A stretch of DNA of 64,000 nucleotides from Pseudomonas taiwanensis DSM 21245 (GTDB lineage: Bacteria > Pseudomonadota > Gammaproteobacteria > Pseudomonadales > Pseudomonadaceae), in NCBI RefSeq assembly GCF_000425785.1, contig NZ_AUEC01000011.1:62001-126000 (forward strand), read 5' to 3'. Made by a program: the position numbers and the translations under genes. Positions 9,440 through 17,792 of the stretch are shown piece by piece. Within the stretch, counting starts at the first letter, position 1. Each line of letters starts with the position of its first letter. The notes below the pieces were generated by a model that had not been told where the DNA came from, did not search any database, and was given only the letters and a program-made list of their open reading frames with translations.

Positions 9440-9467
9440 AAAAAAAACCCGGAACGTTGTCCGGGCT
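9440..9467 (-). terminator. intrinsic terminator of the quinone oxidoreductase gene
   Basis: On the minus strand CCCGGA, a 6-base loop and TCCGGG form a hairpin followed by seven T residues (the A run at 9441-9447). It lies just past the stop at 9485 of the minus-strand oxidoreductase gene. Confidence 0.8.
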
Positions 9468-9484
9468 TTTCGTATCGCCATTTT

Positions 9485-10507
9485 TCAAGGCTGCAGCATG
9501 TCCAGCGCCACACGGCCGCCGCAAGGGCATTCATCCATCAGGCGATGGGCTTCGACCACTTCACTGAAGGGGTACACCTTGATGTTCAGCGGCTTTACCA
9601 ACTGGTCCGCGGTGAACTGGTTGATGTCACGCAGCGCACGCTGCAGAGCCACCTGGTCCTGACTGATGCCCAGCTCAGGCTTGCCGGTGAAGTTGCCGAT
9701 GCAGTGCACGTAGAACTGGATGTTCTTGCGGAACGCCGCGCAAGCCGGGAACGGCGTCTGGTTCCCCCCCTGCAGGCCGTACAGCACCAGGCTGCCACGT
9801 GGCGCCAGGACATCGCCCAGCAGCGACATCTGCGGCCCCCCCATGCCATCGAGCACCATGTCGACCCCGCGCCCATCGGTGTACTTGCCCACCTGCATGA
9901 CCAAGTCCTGCTCCTCGGTGACGATCACCTTGTCGGCACCCAGGTCCAACAGGTATTCACGTTGATCAGGATCCTTGGTGGCGGCGAACACCTTCAGCCC
10001 CAGTGCCTTGCCCAATTGCACGAATGCAGGTCCGGCACAATGGCTGGCATCGGTGATCAAGGCGGTTTGCCCGGCCTTGGCCCGGGCCAGGTCGACATAG
10101 GCGAAGTAGGCGATCAACAACGGCGTGTAATGCACGCTGGCCTGGATAGGCGTAAGGATGTCCGGGTAACGGGTGATGGCCGTGCGCGGCAGGACAATCA
10201 CATCGCCGTATACCGGATGCTCGTTGGCGCTGGTGGCAGGGAAGCTGGCAACACGATCGCCGACGGCGATGTCATCGACGCCCTCACCGACTGCAGTCAC
10301 AACACCCGCCATCTCGTGGCCGATCCCGGCCGGCAAGCGCGCCTGGGACGGCGCAAGGTTCTGCCGCCAAAGCACGTCGTACCAGCTAACGCCGATTGCC
10401 TCGACGCGGATCTGCACCTCACCCACAGCAGGGGACGGTTCGGCCTGCTCTTCGCATCGGAGCACATCGGCCGCACCGAACTTGTGGAAACGGATCATGC
10501 GGGACAT
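9485..10507 (-). CDS. zinc-type alcohol dehydrogenase-like / quinone oxidoreductase (MDR family)
   Basis: A 340-aa medium-chain dehydrogenase/reductase. The N-terminal GroES-like domain carries GVSWYDVLWR and GHEMAGVVTAVGEGV. The Rossmann half contains LITDASHCAGPAFVQLGKALG in place of the common GxGxxG loop, followed by FAATKDPDQREYLLDLGAD, a typical NADP-binding strand. The catalytic-zinc cysteine/histidine set of true alcohol dehydrogenases is not apparent, which favours the quinone-oxidoreductase side of the family. It is transcribed away from the adjacent LysR gene and is probably its target. A clear terminator follows. The substrate cannot be predicted. Confidence 0.85.
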   Translation of the reverse strand: MSRMIRFHKFGAADVLRCEEQAEPSPAVGEVQIRVEAIGVSWYDVLWRQNLAPSQARLPAGIGHEMAGVVTAVGEGVDDIAVGDRVASFPATSANEHPVYGDVIVLPRTAITRYPDILTPIQASVHYTPLLIAYFAYVDLARAKAGQTALITDASHCAGPAFVQLGKALGLKVFAATKDPDQREYLLDLGADKVIVTEEQDLVMQVGKYTDGRGVDMVLDGMGGPQMSLLGDVLAPRGSLVLYGLQGGNQTPFPACAAFRKNIQFYVHCIGNFTGKPELGISQDQVALQRALRDINQFTADQLVKPLNIKVYPFSEVVEAHRLMDECPCGGRVALDMLQP

Positions 10508-10712
10508 CGCATACCTCGCCTGTTTGAACCTCTATTACCACGGACTTTATCCGGGCTTTTGCCTTTAGACCATCAGTGGCTATTAATAGTCGACATGCCT
10601 GTCATTGATTGGGCACCCCACATTCCTGTGCATTGGCCCCCGGAAATCGGTGCAGGTTAACAGCCTTTGGCCTTAAGATTCACCCCTGCCCCACTTTAGG
10701 TGAAGCGCACCG

Positions 10713-11627
10713 ATGAATCGAAACGACCTGCGTCGCGTAGACCTCAACCTGCTGATCGTGTTCGAAACGCTGATGCACGAGCGCAGCGTGACCCGTGCCG
10801 CCGAGAAACTGTTTCTCGGCCAGCCGGCGATCAGCGCCGCCCTTTCGCGCCTGCGCAACCTGTTCGACGACCCGCTGTTCGTCCGCACTGGCCGCAGCAT
10901 GGAGCCTTCCGCACGCGCCCACGAAATCTTCGCGCTGCTGTCGCCGGCGCTGGACTCGATTTCCACCGCAGTCAGCCGCGCTGCCGAATTCGACCCGGCC
11001 ACCAGCAATTCGGTTTTCCGCATCGGCCTGTCCGACGATGCCGAGTTCGCCTTGCTACCGCAATTGCTCAAGCGTATCCGCGCCGAAGCGCCGGGCATCG
11101 TCCTGGTAGTACGCCGGGTCAATTACCTGTTGATGCCGACGCTGCTGGCTTCGGGAGAGATCTCGGTAGGTGTGAGCTATACCAACGAGCTCCCCGCCAA
11201 TGCCAAGCGCAAGGTCCTTCGCCGCAGCAAGCCCAAGCTGCTGCGAGCCGACAGCGTGCCTGGCAGCATCACCCTGGACGATTTCTGCGCACGCCCCCAC
11301 GCGCTGGTTTCCTTCGCGGGGGATCTGTCGGGCTTCATCGACGAAGCGCTGGAGGAAGTGGGCCGCAAACGCCATGTGGTCCTGGCCGTTCCGCAGTTCA
11401 ACGGGCTGGGAAGCTTGTTGGCGGGGACCGATATCGTCGCCACCGTGCCGGACTACACCGCCGATGCACTGACCGCCGCCGGCGGGCTCCGGGCCGAAGA
11501 CCTGCCGCTGGACGTGCGCAGCTTTGAATTGCACATGGCCTGGCGTGGGGCGCAGGACAACGATCCGGCCGAGCGCTGGCTGCGGTCGCGGATTCAGATG
11601 TTCTTCGGGGACCCTGACAGTCTTTGA
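10713..11627 (+). CDS. LysR family transcriptional regulator
   Basis: A 304-aa LysR protein. The winged helix (residues about 9-66) reads VDLNLLIVFETL, SVTRAAEKLFLGQPAISAAL, RLRNLFDDPLFVRTGR, which places it in the NodD/LinR-like subgroup. The periplasmic-binding-like effector domain follows. It is divergent from the quinone oxidoreductase across about 205 bases that hold an ATTAATAG-type palindrome. The last nine codons (encoding MFFGDPDSL) lie inside a 28-bp sequence that recurs exactly at 17793-17820, so the gene's 3' end appears to be the left attachment site of the following island. The gene itself is intact. Confidence 0.9.
   Translation: MNRNDLRRVDLNLLIVFETLMHERSVTRAAEKLFLGQPAISAALSRLRNLFDDPLFVRTGRSMEPSARAHEIFALLSPALDSISTAVSRAAEFDPATSNSVFRIGLSDDAEFALLPQLLKRIRAEAPGIVLVVRRVNYLLMPTLLASGEISVGVSYTNELPANAKRKVLRRSKPKLLRADSVPGSITLDDFCARPHALVSFAGDLSGFIDEALEEVGRKRHVVLAVPQFNGLGSLLAGTDIVATVPDYTADALTAAGGLRAEDLPLDVRSFELHMAWRGAQDNDPAERWLRSRIQMFFGDPDSL
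11598..11625 (+). repeat. 28-bp direct repeat, left copy (attL-like)
   Basis: The segment begins ATGTTCTTCGGGG and ends GACAGTCTTT; it encodes MFFGDPDSL of the LysR protein. An identical copy lies at 17793-17820 and a diverged copy at about 18375-18400. The first and second copies bracket about 6.2 kb containing the hxs and prlF-yhaV genes. The 3' end of a conserved gene is a common integration site for mobile elements. No integrase gene is visible between the copies, so the mechanism is inferred. Confidence 0.7.
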
Positions 11628-11837
11628 AGCCTTGGGGCAGACGGGCTGTTGATAAGGATGAATGGACTGAGGGAGATTTGTGCTCCGAGCACGCCCTCCT
11701 AGGTCATGGCTCAGTCACCGTGAGCATGTCGACCAATGCGCTGTACAAATGCAAGCAGATGTAAAAAAGGTGATGGCATAACGCCTCAGCAACCGGCAAA
11801 ATCCACATGTCCCCAACGGATTTAAGGACCGGTTCCG

Positions 11838-12137
11838 ATGACATGGCCAGTCACGCTGCAACTTGACAGCGCAGCCTACCCGCTCAGCGTAGTGCAACGC
11901 GCCGCTTACTCTCTGGCCGACACCGTGGCGATCCAGATCGGTATTGAAGCGGATCAGATAAGCCTCACGGTCCTTCCCGCTGCTGCAAGGCTGACGCTTG
12001 CTTCTGAGCAGGCTCACTCGCTGATCCTCCAGCATTTGAACGACTTCGCCCTACGCGACCATATCAATCGCGAAACAGCAGGGTTGCGCGAAGTCCTTGT
12101 CCGAGCCGCACTCTCTGGCTGTGGAATTGCCCAGTGA
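11838..12137 (+). CDS. hxsD: His-Xaa-Ser system protein HxsD
   Basis: A 99-aa protein, first gene of the hxs operon. It carries HLNDFALRD near residue 65, a close variant of the LLNDYxLRE motif of HxsD, and continues INRETAGLRE. The role of HxsD is not established; small partner proteins in radical SAM peptide-modification systems often act as chaperone or recognition factors, but that is only an analogy. An AAGGA ribosome site (11824-11828) precedes the ATG. Its stop overlaps the hxsB start as GTGA, so the two are translationally coupled. The identification rests on the motif and on the immediate hxsB-hxsC-hxsA neighbours. Confidence 0.88.
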   Translation: MTWPVTLQLDSAAYPLSVVQRAAYSLADTVAIQIGIEADQISLTVLPAAARLTLASEQAHSLILQHLNDFALRDHINRETAGLREVLVRAALSGCGIAQ

Positions 12138-13621
12138 CTCTCATTGCCACTGACGCTAAGCAGTACCGCTTGCTGCCTTTTCGATTCATGCGGATGAACA
12201 ATGGAAACGACCGTGACATCTTGCTCACCGCCGATACCGGGGAGTATTTGCACGTGAACGATGTGCAACTACAAGCACTCAGTCACTTCGACGTTCAAGC
12301 AGGCACGCCTCTTTACAAGGATCTGCTGGCCCGCCACTTCATCTACGAACCGGGCCGCTACGACCCGCTTCCGGTAATGGCCGCTCAGTATCGCAGCCGC
12401 AAGGACTTCCTCTTCCAGGGCCCTGCACTGCACTTGTTCGTGGTTACACTGCGCTGTAACCACACCTGTCAGTACTGCCAAGTGTCGCGGGCCCCTCTGG
12501 GTGGATCCGGCCACGACCTGTCGGAAGCGGATGCACAGGCGGCGATCGATCGCCTGTTCGAATCGAACGCTCCCGCCCTGACTGTGGAGTTTCAGGGTGG
12601 CGAGCCGCTTCTGGCCTTCGAGCGAGTCCGCCAGATTGTCGAATGGATCGTTGAACGGAACGTGGTCGAACAACGGGATATCCAGTTCGTCATCACCACC
12701 ACGCTGCACCACCTGACGGAAGAAATACTCGACTTCGCAGAACAACATCGCATCCAGTTTTCGACCTCGCTCGATGGGCCAGCGCCCCTGCACAATGCCA
12801 ACCGCCCTACCCCGTCACGAGACTCCTACGAACGCACTGTAAAAGGCATCCAGTGGGTCCGTGAGCGCCTAGGCCATGATGCGGTTTCCGCACTGACCAC
12901 GCTGACTTCAAGAAGCCTCGAACAACCTGAAGCGATCATCGATGAGTATGTAAACCAGAGCTTCTCCAGCATCTCGCTTCGGCCTCTGAGCCCTTATGGG
13001 TTTGCCACCAAGAGTGCCCATCGACTTGATTATCCTATTGAGCAGTACGTGGCCTTTTACAAGAAAGCACTGGCCTATTTGCTGCACATCAATCAACAGG
13101 GCGTATACCTCTCTGAGAGTTATACGAGTCTGTTGCTGAAGAATATCTTGACCCCTTTCTCCTCCGGCTATGTAGACCTGCGCTCCCCTGCTGGCGCTGG
13201 TACTGCCGCGCTGGTTTACAACTATGACGGTTACGTCTATCCCTCGGACGAAGCCCGAATGTTGCTGGAAATGGGTGAGGACGGCTTGAGGCTTGGCACC
13301 GTACAACAACCCTTGTCTGAATTGCTCGCATCGCCCGTTATGAATGCGTTGCTCGCCAGTGGTGTTGCAGAGGCGCTGCCTGGCTGCTCCGATTGCGCAC
13401 TTGTCCCGTACTGTGGTGCTGACCCCATCGAACACTATGCCCGCCAAGCTGATCCGATCGGACACAGAGTGTTCAGCAACTTCTGCAAGAAGAACATGGG
13501 GCTGCTGAAGCATCTTTTCGGCCTGCTTTGCGATGGCAACGACAACGTGCAGAGGGTTCTGCTGTCTTGGTTGAACAGGCGCTCTTACAACGATGTCCGG
13601 TTCCCGGGTTACAGGGGCTGA
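12134..13621 (+). CDS. hxsB: His-Xaa-Ser system radical SAM maturase HxsB
   Basis: A 495-aa radical SAM protein. The CxxxCxxC cluster is LRCNHTCQYCQ (C108, C112, C115), followed by the glycine-rich SAM-binding segment VEFQGGEPLLAF. A C-terminal SPASM-like cysteine group is present (C418, C421, C427, C451), as in enzymes that modify ribosomally made peptides through auxiliary Fe-S clusters. HxsB is one of the two paired maturases of the Hxs system; the proposed substrate is the His-Xaa-Ser repeat protein HxsA encoded two genes downstream. GTG start overlaps the hxsD stop (GTGA). The chemistry performed on HxsA is, to my knowledge, not established. Confidence 0.93.
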   Translation: MTLIATDAKQYRLLPFRFMRMNNGNDRDILLTADTGEYLHVNDVQLQALSHFDVQAGTPLYKDLLARHFIYEPGRYDPLPVMAAQYRSRKDFLFQGPALHLFVVTLRCNHTCQYCQVSRAPLGGSGHDLSEADAQAAIDRLFESNAPALTVEFQGGEPLLAFERVRQIVEWIVERNVVEQRDIQFVITTTLHHLTEEILDFAEQHRIQFSTSLDGPAPLHNANRPTPSRDSYERTVKGIQWVRERLGHDAVSALTTLTSRSLEQPEAIIDEYVNQSFSSISLRPLSPYGFATKSAHRLDYPIEQYVAFYKKALAYLLHINQQGVYLSESYTSLLLKNILTPFSSGYVDLRSPAGAGTAALVYNYDGYVYPSDEARMLLEMGEDGLRLGTVQQPLSELLASPVMNALLASGVAEALPGCSDCALVPYCGADPIEHYARQADPIGHRVFSNFCKKNMGLLKHLFGLLCDGNDNVQRVLLSWLNRRSYNDVRFPGYRG

Positions 13622-13626
13622 AGGCG

Positions 13627-14856
13627 ATGCTGCGCAAAGATACCCACTTCGAAATCCATCACCTGAATGAGCCGAAACTGCTCAAAGTCATCACTCTTGA
13701 TGAGTTCATCGAACAAGGCCTGGCTGTTTGTGCCGGAAGCGCTGAGTTCGGTGATCTGCTGCTTTGGTTGCCAAACGAAGAACGGCTACGGAGCCCGCAT
13801 CTGCTCTCGTTACCATTGGGTGGATTCCTGATACCGGAGCCATTGATCGGCGACTTCAACAGCGCGCGGCCACATCTGCACACCCCCAGAGATGCGGATG
13901 TCGTGCAGCCCGGCGATGTCATTGCCATCACACCAGGCAACACGTTGGTGCGAGTGCTCTATCGACGAGGCTCAGACAGCAACCTGCTGTTCATGACCGA
14001 TCGTTGCAACAGTGTCTGTCTAATGTGCTCGCAGCCGCCCAAAGATATCGATGACCGTTGGCACATCGAAGAGAACCTACGGCTGATCGACCTGATGGAC
14101 CCGGGCGAGGAAAGTCTGGGAGTCAGCGGCGGAGAACCAACGCTTTATCGCGACGGCCTGCTCGAAATCCTGGCCAAGTGCAAAGCCATTTTGCCGCAGA
14201 AATCCATTCATGTGCTCAGCAACGGGCGTCTGTTCCACGACACGAGCTGGATCGCAGCGCTCTCTGCAATCGGCCACCCTCAGCTGAGCTGGGGTATCCC
14301 GCTGTATGCCGACAATGCCGAGGATCATGACCATGTAGTACAGGCTCCAGGCGCGTTCAGCGAAACCCTGCAAGGTCTTTACAATCTGGCGCGCGCCAAG
14401 CAGATCATCGAGGTACGCGTGGTGCTCAATCGCCTGACTACGCCACGCTTGCCAGAGCTCGCCCACTACGTGTTCAGGAACTTGCCCTTCGTGCGGCATG
14501 TTGCGCTGATGGGTATCGAAAGCACCGGCCTGGCCAGGAAGAACTACGAAGAGCTGTGGATTGACCCGGTGGACTATCAAGAATCGTTAAGCCAGGCTGT
14601 GTATTTCCTGTTCAACCGCGGAGTGCCGGTTTCGATCTACAACTTGCCTCTGTGCCTAATCCCGGCACACCTTTCGCGCTTCGCTCGCCAGAGCATCTCG
14701 GACTGGAAGAATCTGTTCATCGATACCTGCCAGCAATGCGCTGCAGTGAAACATTGTTCTGGCTTCTTCAAATCGCATACCGACCGCTGGCAGAGCCGCG
14801 GCGTACAGCGACTATCGACAGAGGCGTTTAGCGCCTATGCAAGGAGTGCACAGTGA
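13627..14856 (+). CDS. hxsC: His-Xaa-Ser system radical SAM maturase HxsC
   Basis: A 409-aa radical SAM protein counted from the ATG at 13627. The CxxxCxxC motif is TDRCNSVCLMCSQPP (C127, C131, C134), followed by GVSGGEPTLYRDGLLEIL, the SAM-binding GGE region. A shorter C-terminal cysteine group (C368, C371, C377; CQQCAAVKHC) resembles a truncated SPASM/twitch domain. The frame is open further upstream to 13528, but that part is antiparallel to nothing useful and overlaps hxsB by nearly 100 bases, so the ATG five bases after the hxsB stop is preferred. It is the second maturase of the Hxs pair. Its stop overlaps the hxsA start as GTGA. Confidence 0.92.
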   Translation: MLRKDTHFEIHHLNEPKLLKVITLDEFIEQGLAVCAGSAEFGDLLLWLPNEERLRSPHLLSLPLGGFLIPEPLIGDFNSARPHLHTPRDADVVQPGDVIAITPGNTLVRVLYRRGSDSNLLFMTDRCNSVCLMCSQPPKDIDDRWHIEENLRLIDLMDPGEESLGVSGGEPTLYRDGLLEILAKCKAILPQKSIHVLSNGRLFHDTSWIAALSAIGHPQLSWGIPLYADNAEDHDHVVQAPGAFSETLQGLYNLARAKQIIEVRVVLNRLTTPRLPELAHYVFRNLPFVRHVALMGIESTGLARKNYEELWIDPVDYQESLSQAVYFLFNRGVPVSIYNLPLCLIPAHLSRFARQSISDWKNLFIDTCQQCAAVKHCSGFFKSHTDRWQSRGVQRLSTEAFSAYARSAQ

Positions 14857-15461
14857 AATTGTTCGACCGCTGGAAAGTCCTGATTAGTGGGATCAGCTTG
14901 CTGCCAATGGCTGGTACCACCCTGGCCCAGGCGGGGCATCCGCCGCTCGCCGATGTGAACTGGCAACCCAACGATATGTTACAGCCCCCGGTATTTGCCG
15001 ATACGCTCAATGCGCCAGACACTGTCAACATCTATGCGGCACATCGCTCGCACAGTTCGCACCGTTCCCACAGTTCGCACAGCTCTCATCACAGCGGCTC
15101 GGGTGGCTATAGCGCACCTCGCTATTACAGCCCACCCGCTACCAGCACCCGAAGCTATAGCGCGCCGAGTGCTTCGAGCGGCACGTCCAGCAGCAACAGC
15201 CTTTATCAGTCGTCTGGCACTACGAGCGGGACTAGCTCGAGCAATTCAAAGAGCCGTGCGACCAATGAGCAGAAAAGCAACCTGATAACCCGTGTGCAGA
15301 CCGCGCTGATGGTGCGCCAGTATTACCAAGGCACCATCGATGGGGTGATGGGCAAGGCGACACGTGGTGCGTTGATGGCCTTTCAGATGGACAGTGGGCT
15401 GACCGTAAATGGCCGGATGGATACGCCATCGCTGAATGCGTTGGGTATCAAGATTCCATAA
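14853..15461 (+). CDS. hxsA: His-Xaa-Ser repeat protein HxsA, secreted, with peptidoglycan-binding-like domain
   Basis: A 202-aa precursor, the presumed substrate of HxsB/HxsC. Residues 1-27 form a signal peptide (LISGISLLPMAGTTLAQA). Residues 64-81 are six tandem His-Xaa-Ser tripeptides (HRS, HSS, HRS, HSS, HSS, HHS), followed by a long Ser/Thr/Gly/Tyr-rich linker (about 82-135). Residues about 139-202 look like a peptidoglycan_binding_1 domain (RVQTALMVRQYYQGTIDGVMG, then ALMAFQMDSGLTVNGRMD). The mature protein is therefore probably exported and anchored at the cell wall with modified HxS repeats exposed. The GTG start is set by an AAGGAG ribosome site at 14841 and by overlap with the hxsC stop. 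Biological role unknown. Confidence 0.92.
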   Translation: MKLFDRWKVLISGISLLPMAGTTLAQAGHPPLADVNWQPNDMLQPPVFADTLNAPDTVNIYAAHRSHSSHRSHSSHSSHHSGSGGYSAPRYYSPPATSTRSYSAPSASSGTSSSNSLYQSSGTTSGTSSSNSKSRATNEQKSNLITRVQTALMVRQYYQGTIDGVMGKATRGALMAFQMDSGLTVNGRMDTPSLNALGIKIP

Positions 15462-15508
15462 GCCGCTTCAGGGTTAAAGCGTCCATTCAGCAACGAAGGA
15501 GTTATCCA

Positions 15509-15922
15509 ATGCAGCACATCATTCAAGTCGACCACACACTCTGGGCATTGATCAGCCGCCTGAAAGGCAAGGAACTGCAAACACCGTCGCGTAGCGCCCG
15601 TTTCCGTATTACGACCGTTGATGCAAATCGCGTTGTGATTGAGACCGGATCAGAAAACTCGCAGTTGGCGCTGACTCGAGCAGCTTTTCAGCAAACGCTG
15701 GCCTACCTCGCCAGTAACAATCATTTCGGCCAAGCACAAGCTGTGGAAATCAGCTCTAACCATACCTACGAAAAAGCCGGCCCACTTTGCCGGGCGGCCC
15801 GTTACAGAGCAGAGGGTAAACCGGGCCGTACCAACATCACCTACATTCTGCCGATTCTGGAGCAGTGCCAGGCAGTCGGCATCCGGTCCACCACCCCCAA
15901 CAGCACTTGGCTGCTGCCCTGA
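15509..15922 (+). CDS. hypothetical protein in the hxs island
   Basis: A 137-aa protein with no signal peptide and no family I recognise. It starts MQHIIQVDHTLWALISRLKG after a good ribosome site (AAGGAG about 9 bases before the ATG). The first half (TPSRSARFRITTVDANRVVIET, then a conserved-looking LTRAAFQQTLAYL helix) suggests a small alpha/beta domain; the second half has KAGPLCRAARY and ends in a proline-rich tail. The layout resembles small DNA- or nucleic-acid-contacting proteins of mobile elements, but nothing specific can be claimed. It lies 47 bases after hxsA in the same direction and may belong to the same transcript. Confidence 0.6.
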   Translation: MQHIIQVDHTLWALISRLKGKELQTPSRSARFRITTVDANRVVIETGSENSQLALTRAAFQQTLAYLASNNHFGQAQAVEISSNHTYEKAGPLCRAARYRAEGKPGRTNITYILPILEQCQAVGIRSTTPNSTWLLP

Positions 15923-15954
15923 ACAGCTCCTGATATCTTTACAAGGACGCCAAC

Positions 15955-16260
15955 ATGTACGCCAAAATGGACACCTTCCGCCCCAGCAGTGCCGCGTCGT
16001 TTGATCAACCCTGCAAGGTTACGATCGACATCGAGTTTATCACCGTATCCTATGACGACGCGGGGCAGACCTGGCAATACCGAGGCCAAGCAAAAGGCCC
16101 GGGGCATTACGAACTGCAAGCAGAAGGCTTCGACGGCAGAGCAACGCTGCACTGCTTCGAAGGCTCGAATGTGCTGGAAGGCACTTGGGTCGAAGACGGC
16201 GTACGCGGCATGTGGCGAATTGTCTGCCAGCCGATTGATTCGTCATTCGTGCCCACATAA
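15955..16260 (+). CDS. hypothetical small protein in the hxs island
   Basis: A 101-aa acidic protein, 32 bases after the previous gene, with an AAGGA ribosome site before the ATG. It is predicted to be mostly beta strand: VTIDIEFITVSYDD, WQYRGQAKGPGHYEL, ATLHCFEGSNVLEGTW, WRIVCQP. Alternating Gly and hydrophobic residues suggest a small beta barrel of lipocalin-like or lectin-like type. I recognise no family. It is the last gene of the run that begins with hxsD, and an accessory role in the system is possible but unsupported. Confidence 0.55.
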   Translation: MYAKMDTFRPSSAASFDQPCKVTIDIEFITVSYDDAGQTWQYRGQAKGPGHYELQAEGFDGRATLHCFEGSNVLEGTWVEDGVRGMWRIVCQPIDSSFVPT

Positions 16261-16812
16261 ATAAACTGAACTCGTGGGGGTTTGATGGGCCGCCTAGGGG
16301 TCATCCACCTCAACTGGCAGAACAGGACGTACATCAAGGCGGCCAAGTATTGCTATCCGCATGGATTTTTTTGGCGTTCGTCTACAGCCTGCCGAAAATT
16401 ACGATGTCATCGTGTCGACTATTCCGCCTTTCAAGGTTGCAATGACAACCATGGCAGACACGTCAAGCAATCCCCCGCGCTGATTCGGCTGCTCAGCAGC
16501 GCTGCTTCAGAGATTAAGCCTTACTCGATGCCGCGTTAGCTCTGGTTGCTGAGCCAGCAGGACGGCAGCTTAAGACATCAGTGGATGAGTAAAGGTGCAT
16601 CAGTGGCTCTCCACCGATCCATTTCTTACAGGGGCATAGAAGAGCTTAAGCGGCGGGATCTGCATCTTCCAGCCCCTGAACCTCCAAAACCAAAAAAGCC
16701 GTCGATACAGATAAATGGCTTTAAAAAGACAATGGAGGAAAGACTTTGATCTGGTATGGACTACCAATAGGACCCTATTTGTTCCTGATCAGGAGAGACC
16801 AAGATTGACCAT
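16261..16812. other. 552-base stretch without a supported gene
   Basis: Several short open frames exist. One at 16546-16749 could encode 67 residues ending LHLPAPEPPKPKKPSIQING and a basic tail, but it has no convincing ribosome site and no recognised family. Base composition looks more A+T-rich than the flanking chromosome. It is probably decayed DNA of the island between the hxs run and the toxin-antitoxin pair. Confidence 0.4.
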
Positions 16813-16830
16813 GTAAGGATTATTCCTTAC
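16813..16830. promoter_or_regulatory. palindromic operator candidate of prlF-yhaV
   Basis: GTAAGGA-TTAT-TCCTTAC is a perfect 7-bp inverted repeat 30 bases before the prlF start. An almost identical palindrome (17961-17978) precedes the duplicated prlF fragment. AbrB-type antitoxins repress their own promoters, so this is the likely PrlF/YhaV operator. Confidence 0.6.
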
Positions 16831-16860
16831 AATTCATTCTGTACATCCGGGAGAACGCTC

Positions 16861-17178
16861 ATGCCTGCCATCCATGAAATCGCCACATTGACCTCGAAGG
16901 GGCAGATCACACTGCCCAAATCCGTTCGCCAGCTTCTGGGCATTGACACTGGTGGCAAGATTGCATTTGACGTGCGCGGGGGTGAAATCGTGGTCAGCCG
17001 TGTAGAAACCACGCATGAAGACCCTGCCATCGGTGCGTTCCTGGGTTTGCTGGAGGCTGACATCCGAGGCGGCCGCAACCTCACCACTCTGCCGGTAGAC
17101 TTGGCGCAAACCATGCTCGCCAACGCAAACCACTCGGTAAACCTGGACGAAGATATCGATGGTGAGGTCGCGATCTGA
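16861..17178 (+). CDS. prlF: type II antitoxin, PrlF/SohA family (AbrB fold)
   Basis: A 105-aa protein whose N-terminus (ATLTSKGQITLPKSVRQLLGI, GGKIAFDVRGGEIVVSR) is a SpoVT/AbrB swapped-hairpin DNA-binding domain. The C-terminal half (GAFLGLLEADIRGGRNLTTL) is typical of PrlF, which neutralises the YhaV toxin and represses its own operon. The stop overlaps the yhaV start as TGATG. A palindromic operator candidate lies just upstream. Part of this gene and its leader are duplicated at 17930-18150. The pair probably stabilises the surrounding hxs island. Confidence 0.92.
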   Translation: MPAIHEIATLTSKGQITLPKSVRQLLGIDTGGKIAFDVRGGEIVVSRVETTHEDPAIGAFLGLLEADIRGGRNLTTLPVDLAQTMLANANHSVNLDEDIDGEVAI

Positions 17179-17639
17179 TGCTGCGACATGGCTGGACACT
17201 GTTGTTCCATGAAGGTGTGATTTTACAGCTACGCAAATTGCAAGAAGCCGCCGCCCGGGCCGAGCAGAACGACCCGCAAGGTTTTGAAAGTAACGCCAAC
17301 GTGAAGCTGTTTCGGGCATTGAGCCATCTGATCATGGAGGCTGTGCCTGCCGACCCGGGCCGTGATGAGTTCCGCCAAGGTAACACGCTGGGCACTGCCT
17401 ACCGACATTGGCGCCGTGCAAAAATCGGCAGGCGCTTTCGGCTGTTCTTTCGCTACGACTCAAGATCCAAGGTCATCGTCTATGCATGGGTCAACGACGA
17501 AAACACCCTACGCTCCGCAGGCAGCAAATCCGATCCCTACGCCATATTCGAGAAGATGCTGGGCCGCGGCAACCCTCCTGATGACTGGGATGCGCTGACT
17601 GCTGCGACGCGTAGCGACTGGGACGAGCCCAAAGCATAA
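17178..17639 (+). CDS. yhaV: type II toxin, YhaV family ribonuclease
   Basis: A 153-aa protein of the usual YhaV length. It begins GWTLLFHEGVILQLRKL and carries the family core LGTAYRHWRRAKIGRRFRLFFRYDSRSKVIVYAWVNDE, a RelE-like fold, and ends DPYAIFEKMLGRGNPPDDWDAL. YhaV cleaves mRNA on ribosomes and arrests growth unless bound by PrlF. The ATG at 17178 overlaps the prlF stop. The last 60 bases of the gene and the following 150 bases are repeated in the broken copy downstream. It is intact and presumably active. Confidence 0.92.
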   Translation: MLRHGWTLLFHEGVILQLRKLQEAAARAEQNDPQGFESNANVKLFRALSHLIMEAVPADPGRDEFRQGNTLGTAYRHWRRAKIGRRFRLFFRYDSRSKVIVYAWVNDENTLRSAGSKSDPYAIFEKMLGRGNPPDDWDALTAATRSDWDEPKA

Positions 17640-17792
17640 ATTGCGCGAGTGGGTGAGGGATTGCACCTTTGAAACCGATCCCTCCTTGTTGCGTCCACTA
17701 CAATCCACTCGTAGCTGCTGTTAAAAGGGGTAAATCTGCGGGTACAAATACAATTTCCCATTCATAACCATTTGATTTATATGAATGTCCAA

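Noticed and set aside
13528..13626. Longer HxsC starting inside hxsB
   Set aside because: Adds 33 residues not resembling HxsC and overlaps hxsB by 94 bases; ATG 13627 sits five bases after the hxsB stop.
15042..15095. DNA tandem repeat or CRISPR-like array
   Set aside because: It is the coding sequence for the HxS tripeptides of HxsA; codons vary and there are no spacers. No CRISPR array was seen in the window.
16546..16749. 67-codon frame ending in a proline/lysine-rich tail
   Set aside because: No ribosome site, no family; left as unexplained island DNA.
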